The position numbers were made by a program, and so were the translations under genes. Shown in pieces: positions 17,794-25,872 of a stretch of DNA of 64,000 bases (position 1 is the stretch's first letter; each line of letters starts with the position of its first letter). Under the pieces are notes generated by a model that worked only from the letters and a program-made list of their open reading frames with translations, did not search any database and was not told the DNA's origin. Location of the stretch: assembly GCF_004745645.1 (NCBI RefSeq), contig NZ_SRMB01000001.1, positions 2,294,001 to 2,358,000 of the forward strand, in the 5' to 3' direction. The DNA comes from Hymenobacter metallicola. GTDB taxonomy: Bacteria > Bacteroidota > Bacteroidia > Cytophagales > Hymenobacteraceae.

Positions 17794-18996
17794 ATGTCTG
17801 AAGCGAAGGTTCTTATTAGTGGCCCAATTGTCGGTGACTCCAGCGAGGCTGGGGACGCCTGGCCGTATACAACGCTGGAAGATGTTCTCTCCCAGCTTGA
17901 ATGGCAGAGGCCCTACGACTCGGTGCGCGTGCTGATTAACTCGCCCGGCGGCCGGCTTGATAAGGGCCTCGGCATCTACGACAAGCTACGCACCCTGGGC
18001 CCCGACATCACGGTTACCACCGAAGCCATCGGGCAGTGCTCCAGTATTGCCACGATTGTTTTTCTGGCTGGCTCGACGCGCTTGATCCACGAGCATACCG
18101 AATGCCTGATTCACCTGCCCCGTGGTGGTTGTGAGGGGGCTACTCCTGCCCAGGCCCAACAGTGGGCCGACGATATGCTGGCTGCTCAGCAGAAAATGAT
18201 TGATATCAGCGTGGAGCGCACTGGGCAAGCTGCCGAGGTGATTGCTGCCCGCATGGCCGAGGAAAAGAATGTTTCGCCCTCGGATATGCTGGCCTTGGGC
18301 TTTGCCACGCTCGTGCTCAAACCCGTGACGGCCTTGGCCACGCTGCCTATCCTGGCAGCTTCTCCCGCTTCTTCCACCGATGATACGCCCAGCTGGGCGC
18401 AAACGCTCATGTCCAAATTCACTGCAGCCCTCGCGGCTATGACCCTGGCTGTTGCCGGGGCAAACAAACCCGTTACCGCTCTGGCTCCTACCGCCACCGA
18501 TACTTCTAGCGCGACGACGGCGCTGGCCGTGGAGTCGGATAAAGGGCAACTCACCATCGAAACAGGCGACCGGACCACCTACGAAGTGGGCGACAAGGTA
18601 ACGGCCCCCGATTCGCCTTCTGACCCAGTAGCCGACGGAGACTACGTGCTGACCGATGGCCATACCATCACCGTCACGGCTGAACTCATTTCCGCTATAG
18701 TTCCCACGGTAGAAGCAACAGCCAGCGCTGAACAGGATGAGACGATGGGCCAGGTGCTGGCAGCCATCACGAATCTGGCCAATGAGGTGAAAGGAATCAA
18801 GCAAACAGTAGCCGCTACCACGGCAGCCACCAACAATCGGCTGAACACGATTGCTGCTGCAACAGGCAGCACAGGCATCGTCGAGCCTGATTCAGTTATC
18901 ACAGCCTCGCAGCAAGGCAAGAATACCACCATTGCCACAGGCCAATCGGCTGCGGACCGCCGCGCCGAAAAGCAGAAGCAAACCCGTCGCCTCTAA
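17794..18996 (+). CDS. Prohead (head maturation) protease, ClpP-like, with C-terminal scaffold-like region
   Basis: 400 aa. Residues 1-180 are a ClpP/S14-like fold: LINSPGG near 47-53, a nucleophile region AIGQCSSIATIVFLAG with the catalytic Ser at 83/84, and IHLPRGG with the catalytic His at 107. It processes head proteins during prohead maturation. Residues 200-400 are Ala/Thr-rich and low complexity and end in a basic tail (RRAEKQKQTRRL), consistent with a fused scaffold. It lies directly upstream of the major capsid gene, as is usual. Confidence 0.82.
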   Translation: MSEAKVLISGPIVGDSSEAGDAWPYTTLEDVLSQLEWQRPYDSVRVLINSPGGRLDKGLGIYDKLRTLGPDITVTTEAIGQCSSIATIVFLAGSTRLIHEHTECLIHLPRGGCEGATPAQAQQWADDMLAAQQKMIDISVERTGQAAEVIAARMAEEKNVSPSDMLALGFATLVLKPVTALATLPILAASPASSTDDTPSWAQTLMSKFTAALAAMTLAVAGANKPVTALAPTATDTSSATTALAVESDKGQLTIETGDRTTYEVGDKVTAPDSPSDPVADGDYVLTDGHTITVTAELISAIVPTVEATASAEQDETMGQVLAAITNLANEVKGIKQTVAATTAATNNRLNTIAAATGSTGIVEPDSVITASQQGKNTTIATGQSAADRRAEKQKQTRRL

Positions 18997-19062
18997 TCCA
19001 GCATCCGCCTTTGCCTGCGCCCAGGCATTCTCTTTTCTACACGTTCATTTTCAACTACAGCG

Positions 19063-20169
19063 ATGGCTGACAAGATTCTCGATTACGCCTGGGTGACGGG
19101 TAACGCGCCCTTCTACGGTCCGGAAGAGTTCCGGGCCTTCATTCTCAAGTTCATTCAGGAAGATCCGGAGCTCAATGCCATCATGGTCATTGAGGACGGC
19201 ATCAAAGCCAAGATGGATGTGCCCTTCGTGGGCCGCTTCGAGAAGGTGACCCACCTCGACCCCGGTTGCGGTGCGCAGCCCTCGACGCCCCGCATCCCCT
19301 TCGACAAGCTCACCTGGGACCCCATGCCCATGCTGGCCTGGATCAAGGAGTGCGCTACCGACCTGGACCGCACCTTCATGGCCTGGGGTCTGGACGTGGG
19401 CTACAAGCGGGACGACCTGCAAAATGCCCTGATCCGCATCAAAACCGGCAACCTGGTGCCCGGTGATGCCGGTACCGAGCAGACGGTGGATTACTGGAAT
19501 GAGTTCGTGCAGGAGCAGTTCATCTCGGCCATCCGTCGCGACATCTACCGCTTCGCCCTGATGGGCGACAAAACCATCACGGCGGCCCAGCTGACCAAAG
19601 GTGCCGATGATGTAAAGAACTACAACGCCGTCGATGGGGCCTTCAAGCAGGTCATTGCCGCCGGTGCCGACAACCGCGCCTACGAAATCACGGCCAACCA
19701 GTCGGCCGATCAGGAGTTGCCCGCCGGCGAGTCCTACAAAATCTTCAAGGCCCTCGACAATGCCGCCGAAGGCGACCTGGAGGATGCCGATGACAAGATT
19801 CTGCTGGTCACCAGCTCCATTGCCAAGAACTGGCAGGACTACCGTGAGTCGAACGACAAGGTGCAGGTGAGCTGGGAGCTCCAGGAAGGTCGCCTGGTGG
19901 CGCCCACCTTCCGCGACATTCCGATCATCAAGATCAAGGACCTCGACAAAATCCTGAAGGCTGACTTCAAGCTGAACGGCAAAATCGACTTGCCGCACCG
20001 CGCTCTTCTGACCACGCGCCGCAACCTGCGCGCCGGCTTCGACAGCTACGACGCGGCTACCGAGGTCGATGCCTTCTATGACCGCAAGGACCGGGAAACC
20101 CACCTGCGCGCCATGTTCAAAATGGACGTGAAGGTGATGTCATCGGACCTGATGCTGGCCGCTTACTAA
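19063..20169 (+). CDS. Putative major capsid protein
   Basis: 368-aa soluble protein immediately downstream of the prohead protease, the canonical position of the HK97-type major capsid gene. An N-terminal helical region is followed by a mixed domain with the P-domain-like segment FVQEQFISAIRRDIYRFALMGD and a C-terminal strand-rich portion (FRDIPIIKIKDLD, HRALLTTRRNLRAGFD). Length is normal for HK97-fold capsids. Assignment rests on context and overall pattern rather than one motif. Confidence 0.72.
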   Translation: MADKILDYAWVTGNAPFYGPEEFRAFILKFIQEDPELNAIMVIEDGIKAKMDVPFVGRFEKVTHLDPGCGAQPSTPRIPFDKLTWDPMPMLAWIKECATDLDRTFMAWGLDVGYKRDDLQNALIRIKTGNLVPGDAGTEQTVDYWNEFVQEQFISAIRRDIYRFALMGDKTITAAQLTKGADDVKNYNAVDGAFKQVIAAGADNRAYEITANQSADQELPAGESYKIFKALDNAAEGDLEDADDKILLVTSSIAKNWQDYRESNDKVQVSWELQEGRLVAPTFRDIPIIKIKDLDKILKADFKLNGKIDLPHRALLTTRRNLRAGFDSYDAATEVDAFYDRKDRETHLRAMFKMDVKVMSSDLMLAAY

Positions 20170-20188
20170 GCCTATCCTAGACGAAACA

Positions 20189-20212
20189 GCCCCGGCCCTA
20201 CTAAGCCGGGGC
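20189..20212. terminator. GC hairpin after capsid gene
   Basis: Perfect 8-bp stem GCCCCGGC/GCCGGGGC with an 8-nt loop, 19 bp after the capsid stop. No T-run follows, so it may attenuate or stabilise capsid mRNA rather than terminate fully. Confidence 0.5.
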
Positions 20213-20245
20213 CACTGCTCACGAAACTCATAGGAGACTCACGAC

Positions 20246-20809
20246 ATGGCCGTTTGCCGTCAACTCAAAAAAGGCTCTTCTGCCCCGTGCGAAACGGGTG
20301 TAGCGGGCATGAAACCCAAAACCGTGCTGGTGCGCAAGGCCGACATTGCCGGCGTTGCGCGCCATGCCACCATCAAAAAGGCGGTCACGCTGACGCTGGT
20401 TGCCGCCAAAAAAGGCTTCCTCTTCGAAGGCCTGGGCAGCAGCAATGCTGCCCGCGCCGAGCTGGTACCGGGCAAGTACGGCCCCGGCTACAAGCACGAA
20501 CTGGACCTGGTGGCCTTTGGCGCCGACCCGGAAACGGCCGAAACGATGGAAGATCTGGCCGCCGATCCGGAAGGCGTCGTTTCCATCACGCCCGACAACA
20601 ACGGCTACTACAAGATGCTCGGCCTCAATGCTGGCCTGCGGCCCAGTGCCCTGAAGAAGGACAGCGAGGATGCTGACCTGGGCGGCGGCATTCAGGGCAC
20701 CCTCTCGTCGGAGAAGGAAAAAGGCCTGGAAGATTACTTCATGGTGCTCACCGACAGCGTCTATGACCCGGCGGCCACTAAAGCAGCCTTCGAGGCCCTG
20801 TACGCCTAA
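20246..20809 (+). CDS. Virion protein after capsid, function unknown
   Basis: 187 aa, preceded by a purine-rich TAGGAGA segment 12 bp upstream, a rare good Shine-Dalgarno here that fits high expression. N-terminal region KTVLVRKADIAGVARHATIKKAVTLTLVAAKKGFLFEG is beta-rich; the C-terminal half contains DNNGYYKMLGLNAGLRPS. Possible capsid decoration or tail tube protein by size, position and apparent expression. The stop overlaps the next ATG (TAATG). Confidence 0.5.
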   Translation: MAVCRQLKKGSSAPCETGVAGMKPKTVLVRKADIAGVARHATIKKAVTLTLVAAKKGFLFEGLGSSNAARAELVPGKYGPGYKHELDLVAFGADPETAETMEDLAADPEGVVSITPDNNGYYKMLGLNAGLRPSALKKDSEDADLGGGIQGTLSSEKEKGLEDYFMVLTDSVYDPAATKAAFEALYA

Positions 20810-21492
20810 TGCAGGGGGTGAGTGAGCAGTGGGCGGAACGGGCTCGTCAGATAAAACTGGCGGGCCTAAGCCGCACCGACTCGACTGAGCTAGCGGCCGT
20901 GCATGCCGGCTTATACCCCATGGCCGAGCCCGTTCGGGTAGGCTGCTACAAGTGCCTGGCCGAAGCCTTCCAAGCCATCCTGCGCGCTGTGCGCACTTTA
21001 ACCGATTCCCCCAACCCTTCTTTTCCAGCCCCTACGGCCATGAACAAAGTAGATCGCACGTACTCGTTTACCGACCCCAAGCAAACCTACCGCCCGCACA
21101 ACTCCCCGGTGGTTTTCTCCAATGAGAACCTGACCGACGCCCGGGTGGCGATGATTCTGAAAGGCGACCCGGCTGCCGCCGTGCACTTCAGTATTACCGA
21201 GGAAGAAGGCCAGGCCTTTGTCCAGGAGCAGGATGCCGTCTTGCAAGCCCTGGCTCAGAGCCAGCAGCCGACGGGCGACACCGGTACGACCATCACCATC
21301 AAGACGGGCGCCAACCCGCTGGCGGACGAGAACAGCGACGACTACAAGGCCGAGTACGCCAAGCTCGATACGCTGAAGCGCGACGAGTTGGACAACCTGT
21401 TTTCGACCGAGGTTGTCGACGGCCAGGACCCCAAGGCCTTCGCCAACAAAGGCGAACTGATCAAAGCCCTGCTGGCCTACCGCGCCAAGTAA
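20809..21492 (+). CDS. Hypothetical phage protein, possibly two fused segments
   Basis: 227 aa. Residues 1-75 (AERARQIKLAGLSRTDSTELAAVHAGLYPM...VGCYKCLAEAFQAI) form a helical part; residues 78-227 begin at an internal ATG (21041, MNKVDRTYSFTDPK) and look like an independent domain. The latter ends in a helix-loop-helix that resembles HeH/LEM-like or SAP-like modules (LDTLKRDELDNLFS...FANKGELIKALLAYR). Either a fusion or two start sites in one frame. A terminator follows. Confidence 0.5.
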   Translation: MQGVSEQWAERARQIKLAGLSRTDSTELAAVHAGLYPMAEPVRVGCYKCLAEAFQAILRAVRTLTDSPNPSFPAPTAMNKVDRTYSFTDPKQTYRPHNSPVVFSNENLTDARVAMILKGDPAAAVHFSITEEEGQAFVQEQDAVLQALAQSQQPTGDTGTTITIKTGANPLADENSDDYKAEYAKLDTLKRDELDNLFSTEVVDGQDPKAFANKGELIKALLAYRAK

Positions 21493-21512
21493 GCTGCTGT
21501 CTCCAATTACTG

Positions 21513-21550
21513 AAAAAGGCCCGCACCGCACTTGCGGGGCGGGCCTTTTT
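21513..21550 (+). terminator. Rho-independent terminator
   Basis: Stem GGCCCGC/GCGGGCC with an internal GC-rich loop, flanked by an A-run and followed by TTTTT. Its T-run overlaps a potential TTG start of the portal gene, which argues for the later GTG start. Confidence 0.85.
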
Positions 21551-21575
21551 GCTACCCTTTCTTCTTTCGCTTGCC

Positions 21576-22865
21576 GTGTCCACTGCTCCAGCTGCTTCTG
21601 AATCCAAGCCCCTTACTCCGTTAGCGCAGGCCCAGCGCCAGGTAATCAAGGCCCAGGTGCCGCTGCGGCCGGACATCATCACGCTGAGCACGCCCACCGA
21701 CTACCCGAAATGGGGCGATGACAACCTGTATCCGCAGCGCCTGCTCTCGGCCATGGCCGCCAGTGGTACCGCATCCGTGTGTGCGGAGCGCAAAGCGCAG
21801 TTTATCGAAGGCAACGGCTTTATCGATCAGACCTTTTACAAGTCCGTCATTGACCGGGCCGGCGGCACGCTCGATAGTCTGCTACAGCCTGTAGCCAACA
21901 ACTCTGCCTACCTGGAAGGCTGGGCCGTGCGCGTAAACATCAACGCCAACGGTTTTCCCTGCGAAGTGCTGCACCAGCCCAAAGAGCAGGTACGGCCCTA
22001 TTATCCGGACGCCGATGGCGTGACCCGCTGGTGTGGTTTGGTGCGCAACCCGGCCGCCATGGCGCGCCGCGGGGCTACCTACGCTAGCCGCTCGGGCTTG
22101 CAGAAAGTGCCCGTGTTCAACCCGCGTGAAAAGCCCGAGGAGCGACTGAAGCGGATTTCGGAGTGGAAAAACGAGAAGGGCGAACTCGTGGGCCTGAAGG
22201 GCTACCCGGGAGAAATCTACTACTGGTTCCAGAAACGAACCGGAGCCTATCTGCACCCGCGCCCGCTCATTGATGCGGTGCTGGATGACGTGTATTCGGA
22301 GCCAATGCTCAAGCGCAGCCGAGCCGCTGACTTGGATGGCCGCTATTCGGCGCAGGTAATGATTACCGAGTTCGGCACTGCCAGCCCGCCGCAGGAAGTG
22401 CTGGACGCGAACGTGGTGAAGTACGGTGCCTTCGTAGGCCCCGACGGCGGCCGGGTGCTGGTGCAGTATGCCGACCGGGTAGAAAACAAGCCCGCTGTCG
22501 ATACGCTTACGGCGCCGGATGCCAGCAAGCGCTACGTGACCGATGAAGAGGCAATCAAAGGCAACATCCGAGAAGCCATGCAAATGCCGGGTGTACTGCT
22601 GGGTCGGGAAATAGCAGGTAAGCTGGGAAGCTGGCAGGAGTTTCAGGATGCCGTGGCCTACGTGCAGGCCCTAGTGGTCAACTCGGCTCAGCGCAGCATC
22701 GAGCGGGGCTTCGAAGCCGTGTTCCGGAATTTTCAGAAAGCGGACGGCACGTTCCCCTTCCAGCAGCTGCAGGATTTCTCTATTCAAAACCTGACACTGG
22801 AGCAAGCCGCGAAGCTAGCCGGCGTGTCGCAACCCGCCTCGACGGATGGAACATCTACTGTTTAG
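21576..22865 (+). CDS. Putative portal protein
   Basis: 429 aa from GTG 21576 (MSTAPAASESKPLTPLAQ). The in-frame TTG at 21549 lies in the terminator and would add a spurious hydrophobic leader. Features of Bacteroidota prophage portals: an early WGDDNLYPQRLLSAMAAS segment and a VCAERKAQFIEGNGF helix, then YPGEIYYWFQKRTG, and C-terminal helices ending AKLAGVSQPA. Portals form the dodecameric DNA gate. The location downstream of capsid and tail genes is atypical, so the call is moderate. Overlaps the next gene by 20 bp. Confidence 0.62.
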   Translation: MSTAPAASESKPLTPLAQAQRQVIKAQVPLRPDIITLSTPTDYPKWGDDNLYPQRLLSAMAASGTASVCAERKAQFIEGNGFIDQTFYKSVIDRAGGTLDSLLQPVANNSAYLEGWAVRVNINANGFPCEVLHQPKEQVRPYYPDADGVTRWCGLVRNPAAMARRGATYASRSGLQKVPVFNPREKPEERLKRISEWKNEKGELVGLKGYPGEIYYWFQKRTGAYLHPRPLIDAVLDDVYSEPMLKRSRAADLDGRYSAQVMITEFGTASPPQEVLDANVVKYGAFVGPDGGRVLVQYADRVENKPAVDTLTAPDASKRYVTDEEAIKGNIREAMQMPGVLLGREIAGKLGSWQEFQDAVAYVQALVVNSAQRSIERGFEAVFRNFQKADGTFPFQQLQDFSIQNLTLEQAAKLAGVSQPASTDGTSTV

Positions 22866-23358
22866 CCTGGAAGATTTCAAGCCTTACCAGGAACTGCCCG
22901 AGAATATGCGGCTGGATCGAATGGCACCCCACATGTACGAGGCGCAGCGGCGGTTGAAGACTGTGCTTACGGGGCCGTTACTGGCGGAGTTGGCCCGGCG
23001 TCACAAGGCCACGGAGTTGACAGAGGACTACCTGGAGCTGCACAGCAAGGCGCTGCCGGTGCTCGTGCATGCCGCGCTGGCGTACTTCTGGCCCTTCTCC
23101 CAAACGACGCTTACGGCAGTGGGCCTGCGGCAAAAGAACAGCCAGTACTCGGATCCAGTGGACCCACGCACACTGGCTAGCCAGGCCGCAATTTTCGACG
23201 GCCGGGCCCTGAGCTACGAGGTGGAGCTGCGCGCTTGGCTCATCGTCCACGCGGCCAGCTTTGTCGGCTTCTATCCGGATGCCTCGCACTGCGGAGCTCA
23301 GCCGGTCCCGAGCCGCATGCCGACGGTGGTGGTACAGGCAATCCGTCGACCCCGCTAA
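22846..23358 (+). CDS. Putative head-tail connector (DUF6712-like)
   Basis: 170-aa mostly helical protein with long segments LPVLVHAALAYFWPFSQTTLTAVGLRQK and FDGRALSYEVELRAWLIVHAASFVGFYPD. These resemble the all-helical DUF6712-type proteins found next to portals in Bacteroidota prophages, for which a connector role has been suggested. Overlaps the portal gene by 20 bp. Family recalled from pattern, not searched. Confidence 0.45.
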   Translation: MEHLLFSLEDFKPYQELPENMRLDRMAPHMYEAQRRLKTVLTGPLLAELARRHKATELTEDYLELHSKALPVLVHAALAYFWPFSQTTLTAVGLRQKNSQYSDPVDPRTLASQAAIFDGRALSYEVELRAWLIVHAASFVGFYPDASHCGAQPVPSRMPTVVVQAIRRPR

Positions 23359-23369
23359 TTCCCTTATCC

Positions 23370-23981
23370 GTGAATCCCGTGCGTCATACCCACACTGAAT
23401 TCTTTAAGCTTCTGGGCTTCCAGGGCGCACGGGACATGGTGGCTTCTGCTTTCGGGCTGAAGGCCTATCCCCTACCCTTGCTCAAAATCCAGCTCAGCGG
23501 CACATTGTTGGCAGCCGTGGTGGCCTTCTGCGCCAAGTGGATCTGGAGCCCGCCCTCGGCCATGTTCCTGCTGCTGGCCCTGGACCTACTCAATGCCCGC
23601 TACGGCTACCTGGCCGACGTGAAACTACGGGGCGGGCGCTTCCACTGGGATGAGCTGCAGCGCACGGCCGGCAAGATGCTGGCCACGCTGCTGGTGCTCA
23701 TGGCCGTCAAGAATGCCATCAACAGCTACGAGTACTACAGCTACGCGGCTGACGTGGTGTTTGCCTGGCTCTTCACCCATAAGCTGCGCAAGCTGGTGGT
23801 CAAGATGGTGGCCCTGAAAGTCGTCGAGGGCGGTCTGCCCAAACTCATTCTGGGCCTGCTGGCCAGCAAGTTCGGCCCCTACATCGTCGATGCGGTGCAG
23901 AAGAAAGAGCCGGCCCCTGAACCTGCTTCCGAATTGGTAGCCGCCGGCGGTACTCCACCAGCTGGCCCAACTACTCCTTAA
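23370..23981 (+). CDS. Putative holin
   Basis: 203 aa from GTG 23370 (MNPVRHTHTEFFKLLGF); a longer upstream frame overlaps the previous gene and looks non-coding. Hydrophobic segments near residues 30-50 (IQLSGTLLAAVVAFCAKWIW), 52-65 and 90-115 (MLATLLVLMAVKNAI), then a DVVFAWLF segment and a Pro/Glu-rich cytoplasmic tail, as in the phage_holin_4-type family. It is directly upstream of the endolysin gene (12-bp gap), which is the typical holin/endolysin cassette. Would permeabilise the inner membrane at lysis. Confidence 0.65.
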   Translation: MNPVRHTHTEFFKLLGFQGARDMVASAFGLKAYPLPLLKIQLSGTLLAAVVAFCAKWIWSPPSAMFLLLALDLLNARYGYLADVKLRGGRFHWDELQRTAGKMLATLLVLMAVKNAINSYEYYSYAADVVFAWLFTHKLRKLVVKMVALKVVEGGLPKLILGLLASKFGPYIVDAVQKKEPAPEPASELVAAGGTPPAGPTTP

Positions 23982-23992
23982 CCCTATCGAGC

Positions 23993-24550
23993 ATGCTACT
24001 CACCAAACAACTCCTGCTGGCGGCCGTGACCGGCTGCAGCGCGGCCGAAGCCGACAAGTTCCTCAAACCCCTGAACGACACGCTGGCCCGCTACAACATC
24101 AGCACGCCGCTGCGCATCGCCCACTTCCTGGCCCAGATCGGGCACGAGTCCGTGGGCCTGGATGCCGTCCGGGAATACGCTTCCGGAGCTGCCTACGAGG
24201 GGCGCAAGGACCTGGGCAACATCCTGCCCGGCGACGGGGTGCGCTTCCGGGGGCGCGGCTTGATTCAGATTACTGGTCGGGCCAACTACTACGCCCTAAG
24301 CCGGGCTTTCGGCGTGGACTTCGTGGCCAACCCCGTGCTGCTGGAGAGTCCCCAATACGCCGCCCTCTCGGCCGGCTGGTACTGGAAAGGCCGAGGCCTG
24401 AACGAGTTGGCCGACGGCAACTTCTTTCTGACCATCACCAAGCGCATCAACGGCGGTACCAATGGCCTGGCTGATCGAGAGCGCCGCTTCCTGGTAGCCG
24501 CCAAAGCGCTGGGTGTGCCCGGTGGCATCGTGCCCAAAGTCACTGCCTAG
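23993..24550 (+). CDS. Endolysin, glycoside hydrolase family 19 (lysozyme/chitinase-like)
   Basis: 185 aa without signal peptide. GH19 hallmarks: RIAHFLAQIGHES with the catalytic Glu at 52, REYASG with a second acidic residue at 61, the signature RFRGRGLIQITGRANYY at 84-100, and KRINGGTNG near 150. Such enzymes cleave peptidoglycan glycan strands. Lacking a signal sequence, it depends on the upstream holin for release. Full length for the family. Confidence 0.92.
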   Translation: MLLTKQLLLAAVTGCSAAEADKFLKPLNDTLARYNISTPLRIAHFLAQIGHESVGLDAVREYASGAAYEGRKDLGNILPGDGVRFRGRGLIQITGRANYYALSRAFGVDFVANPVLLESPQYAALSAGWYWKGRGLNELADGNFFLTITKRINGGTNGLADRERRFLVAAKALGVPGGIVPKVTA

Positions 24551-24593
24551 CATTTCACCACTTTACCAACTCACCTTTTAACCTCTTCCTGCC

Positions 24594-24773
24594 ATGCTGA
24601 AGCGTCTGCCTACTATCGTCGTTTTCCTGATTCTCGTGCTCGAGCTGGTGCTGGCCTGGCAGCTGCGCCTGCCCGAAGGCTGGCCCCGGGCCGTGGCTGC
24701 CCTTGTCGTGGTGCTCACCCTGGTGGTGCTCTACCTCGTGACCCACAAGGCCGCCGGCGAAAAGCTGCTCTGA
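24594..24773 (+). CDS. Small two-TM membrane protein, lysis cassette
   Basis: 59 aa, MLKRLPTIVVFLILVLELVL then LRLPEGW and a second hydrophobic stretch AVAALVVVLTLVVLYLVTH with a short basic tail. Size and hairpin topology fit a small holin/antiholin. Its TGA overlaps the ATG of the next gene (TGATG), so both are coupled. Confidence 0.6.
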   Translation: MLKRLPTIVVFLILVLELVLAWQLRLPEGWPRAVAALVVVLTLVVLYLVTHKAAGEKLL

Positions 24774-25231
24774 TGTTCTGGCTGCTCTACAATCTGTTCG
24801 CGCTGGTGGATGGGCTTTGTGATGCGCTGCTCTACGGGCTAAAGGGTGCCGAGTCCTTCAAGTGGAATGAGCACCAGCCGCTCGTCGCGCGGCGCATCCT
24901 GGCCGTGCTGGCTTCCCTGGGTGCCGGTATCGATGCCGTGCTGATCGGAGTTGGCTCGGTAGAAGGCTGGCCCGTGTGGCTCATCTGGCTACTCTGGGAA
25001 GTGGCTGCGGCCGGGCTGAGCTTTTCGCTCTTCCACAACGAGGCCTACAACTTCGGCCGGGTCTGGATCCGGGAGCAAACCCTGCGCAAGGCCTGGGCCG
25101 TGTTCGAATTCAATTACAAATCTGCTACCACGTCCGCCCGCTGGGACTTCGACGGCACCCAGCGCTGGGTCATGGCCGGCGGGGCCGTGGTGTGGCTTGG
25201 GGTGGGGCTTGTCTTACTTATGAAACTGTAA
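24773..25231 (+). CDS. Polytopic membrane protein, lysis cassette
   Basis: 152 aa with hydrophobic segments at about 1-22, 42-62, 66-88 and a final TM (about 132-150, WVMAGGAVVWLGVGLVLLMKL). Lies between the small two-TM protein and the spanin candidate, so it may modulate lysis. No family recognised. Confidence 0.5.
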   Translation: MFWLLYNLFALVDGLCDALLYGLKGAESFKWNEHQPLVARRILAVLASLGAGIDAVLIGVGSVEGWPVWLIWLLWEVAAAGLSFSLFHNEAYNFGRVWIREQTLRKAWAVFEFNYKSATTSARWDFDGTQRWVMAGGAVVWLGVGLVLLMKL

Positions 25232-25235
25232 CAGT

Positions 25236-25793
25236 ATGCGCTACTTTTTATTCCTCGCGCTGGCGCTGGCCAGCTGCACTACTACCCGCCACGCTGAGCA
25301 ACCCGACGTGCTGAGCCTGCTCACGCCCGACATTCTACCACCGACCAGCGAACTGCCCGACTCGCTGCCCAAGCAGGGCTCTTCACACGCTCCGCCTGAC
25401 AGGCCTGGGTTTGTCAAGCGGACCGCGGCCAAAGTCGTGGCGGCCGTGAAAGGCTCGGGGAAGTTCAAGAACAAGGGCACCATCATCTACCAGGTGGGCG
25501 CCAGCAACACAGCCAGCTCAGCTACGAAGCCCGGCACCATGGCCACCGGTACCGGCGCCTCGGCTACCGATGTCAAGAAAGCTGACGGTCCGATACAGGT
25601 GGGGCGGGGCAATCAGGCTACCGACAACAGTAAGGCCGGCCAGCGAGGTGGCGCAGCTGCGACAGGCGAAGGCAGCACCCTCACTGCGCCAACTGCACCG
25701 ACTACTTGGTGGAAGTGGCTGCTACTCGGACTTGGACTGGGTTTCTTGGCGCCGAAGGTGGTAATGAAATTCATTCCGTCACTATTCACTTAG
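25236..25793 (+). CDS. Candidate unimolecular spanin (lipoprotein with C-terminal TM)
   Basis: 185 aa. The N-terminus MRYFLFLALALASC ends in a lipobox (LASC, Cys14), followed by a long Ser/Thr/Ala/Gly-rich periplasmic segment. A single C-terminal TM at about 163-180 (WWKWLLLGLGLGFLAPKVVM) completes an outer-membrane-lipid to inner-membrane tether. This is the defining topology of u-spanins such as T1 gp11, which fuse the inner and outer membranes at the end of lysis. Location right after holin/endolysin genes supports it. Function not demonstrated. Confidence 0.62.
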   Translation: MRYFLFLALALASCTTTRHAEQPDVLSLLTPDILPPTSELPDSLPKQGSSHAPPDRPGFVKRTAAKVVAAVKGSGKFKNKGTIIYQVGASNTASSATKPGTMATGTGASATDVKKADGPIQVGRGNQATDNSKAGQRGGAAATGEGSTLTAPTAPTTWWKWLLLGLGLGFLAPKVVMKFIPSLFT

Positions 25794-25838
25794 AGCGTTC
25801 ATAACGAATAATTCACACTGGCTGCAGAAATATTCAAC

Positions 25839-25846
25839 TAAGTTTA
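25839..25846 (+). promoter_or_regulatory. Bacteroidota -7-like element (TAAGTTTA)
   Basis: One mismatch to TAnnTTTG, 26 bp upstream of the lipoprotein ATG. Suggests separate expression of the lipoprotein gene from the lysis operon. Confidence 0.4.
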
Positions 25847-25872
25847 CTCCTCATTCATTTCAGCCAATTTAT

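Noticed and set aside
19051..20103. Long - strand frame opposite the capsid gene
   Set aside because: Typical antisense shadow of a high-GC coding sequence; the capsid frame is supported by context.
21549..21576. TTG start of the portal gene with a signal-like leader
   Set aside because: The start lies in the T-run of a terminator; GTG at 21576 gives a normal soluble N-terminus.
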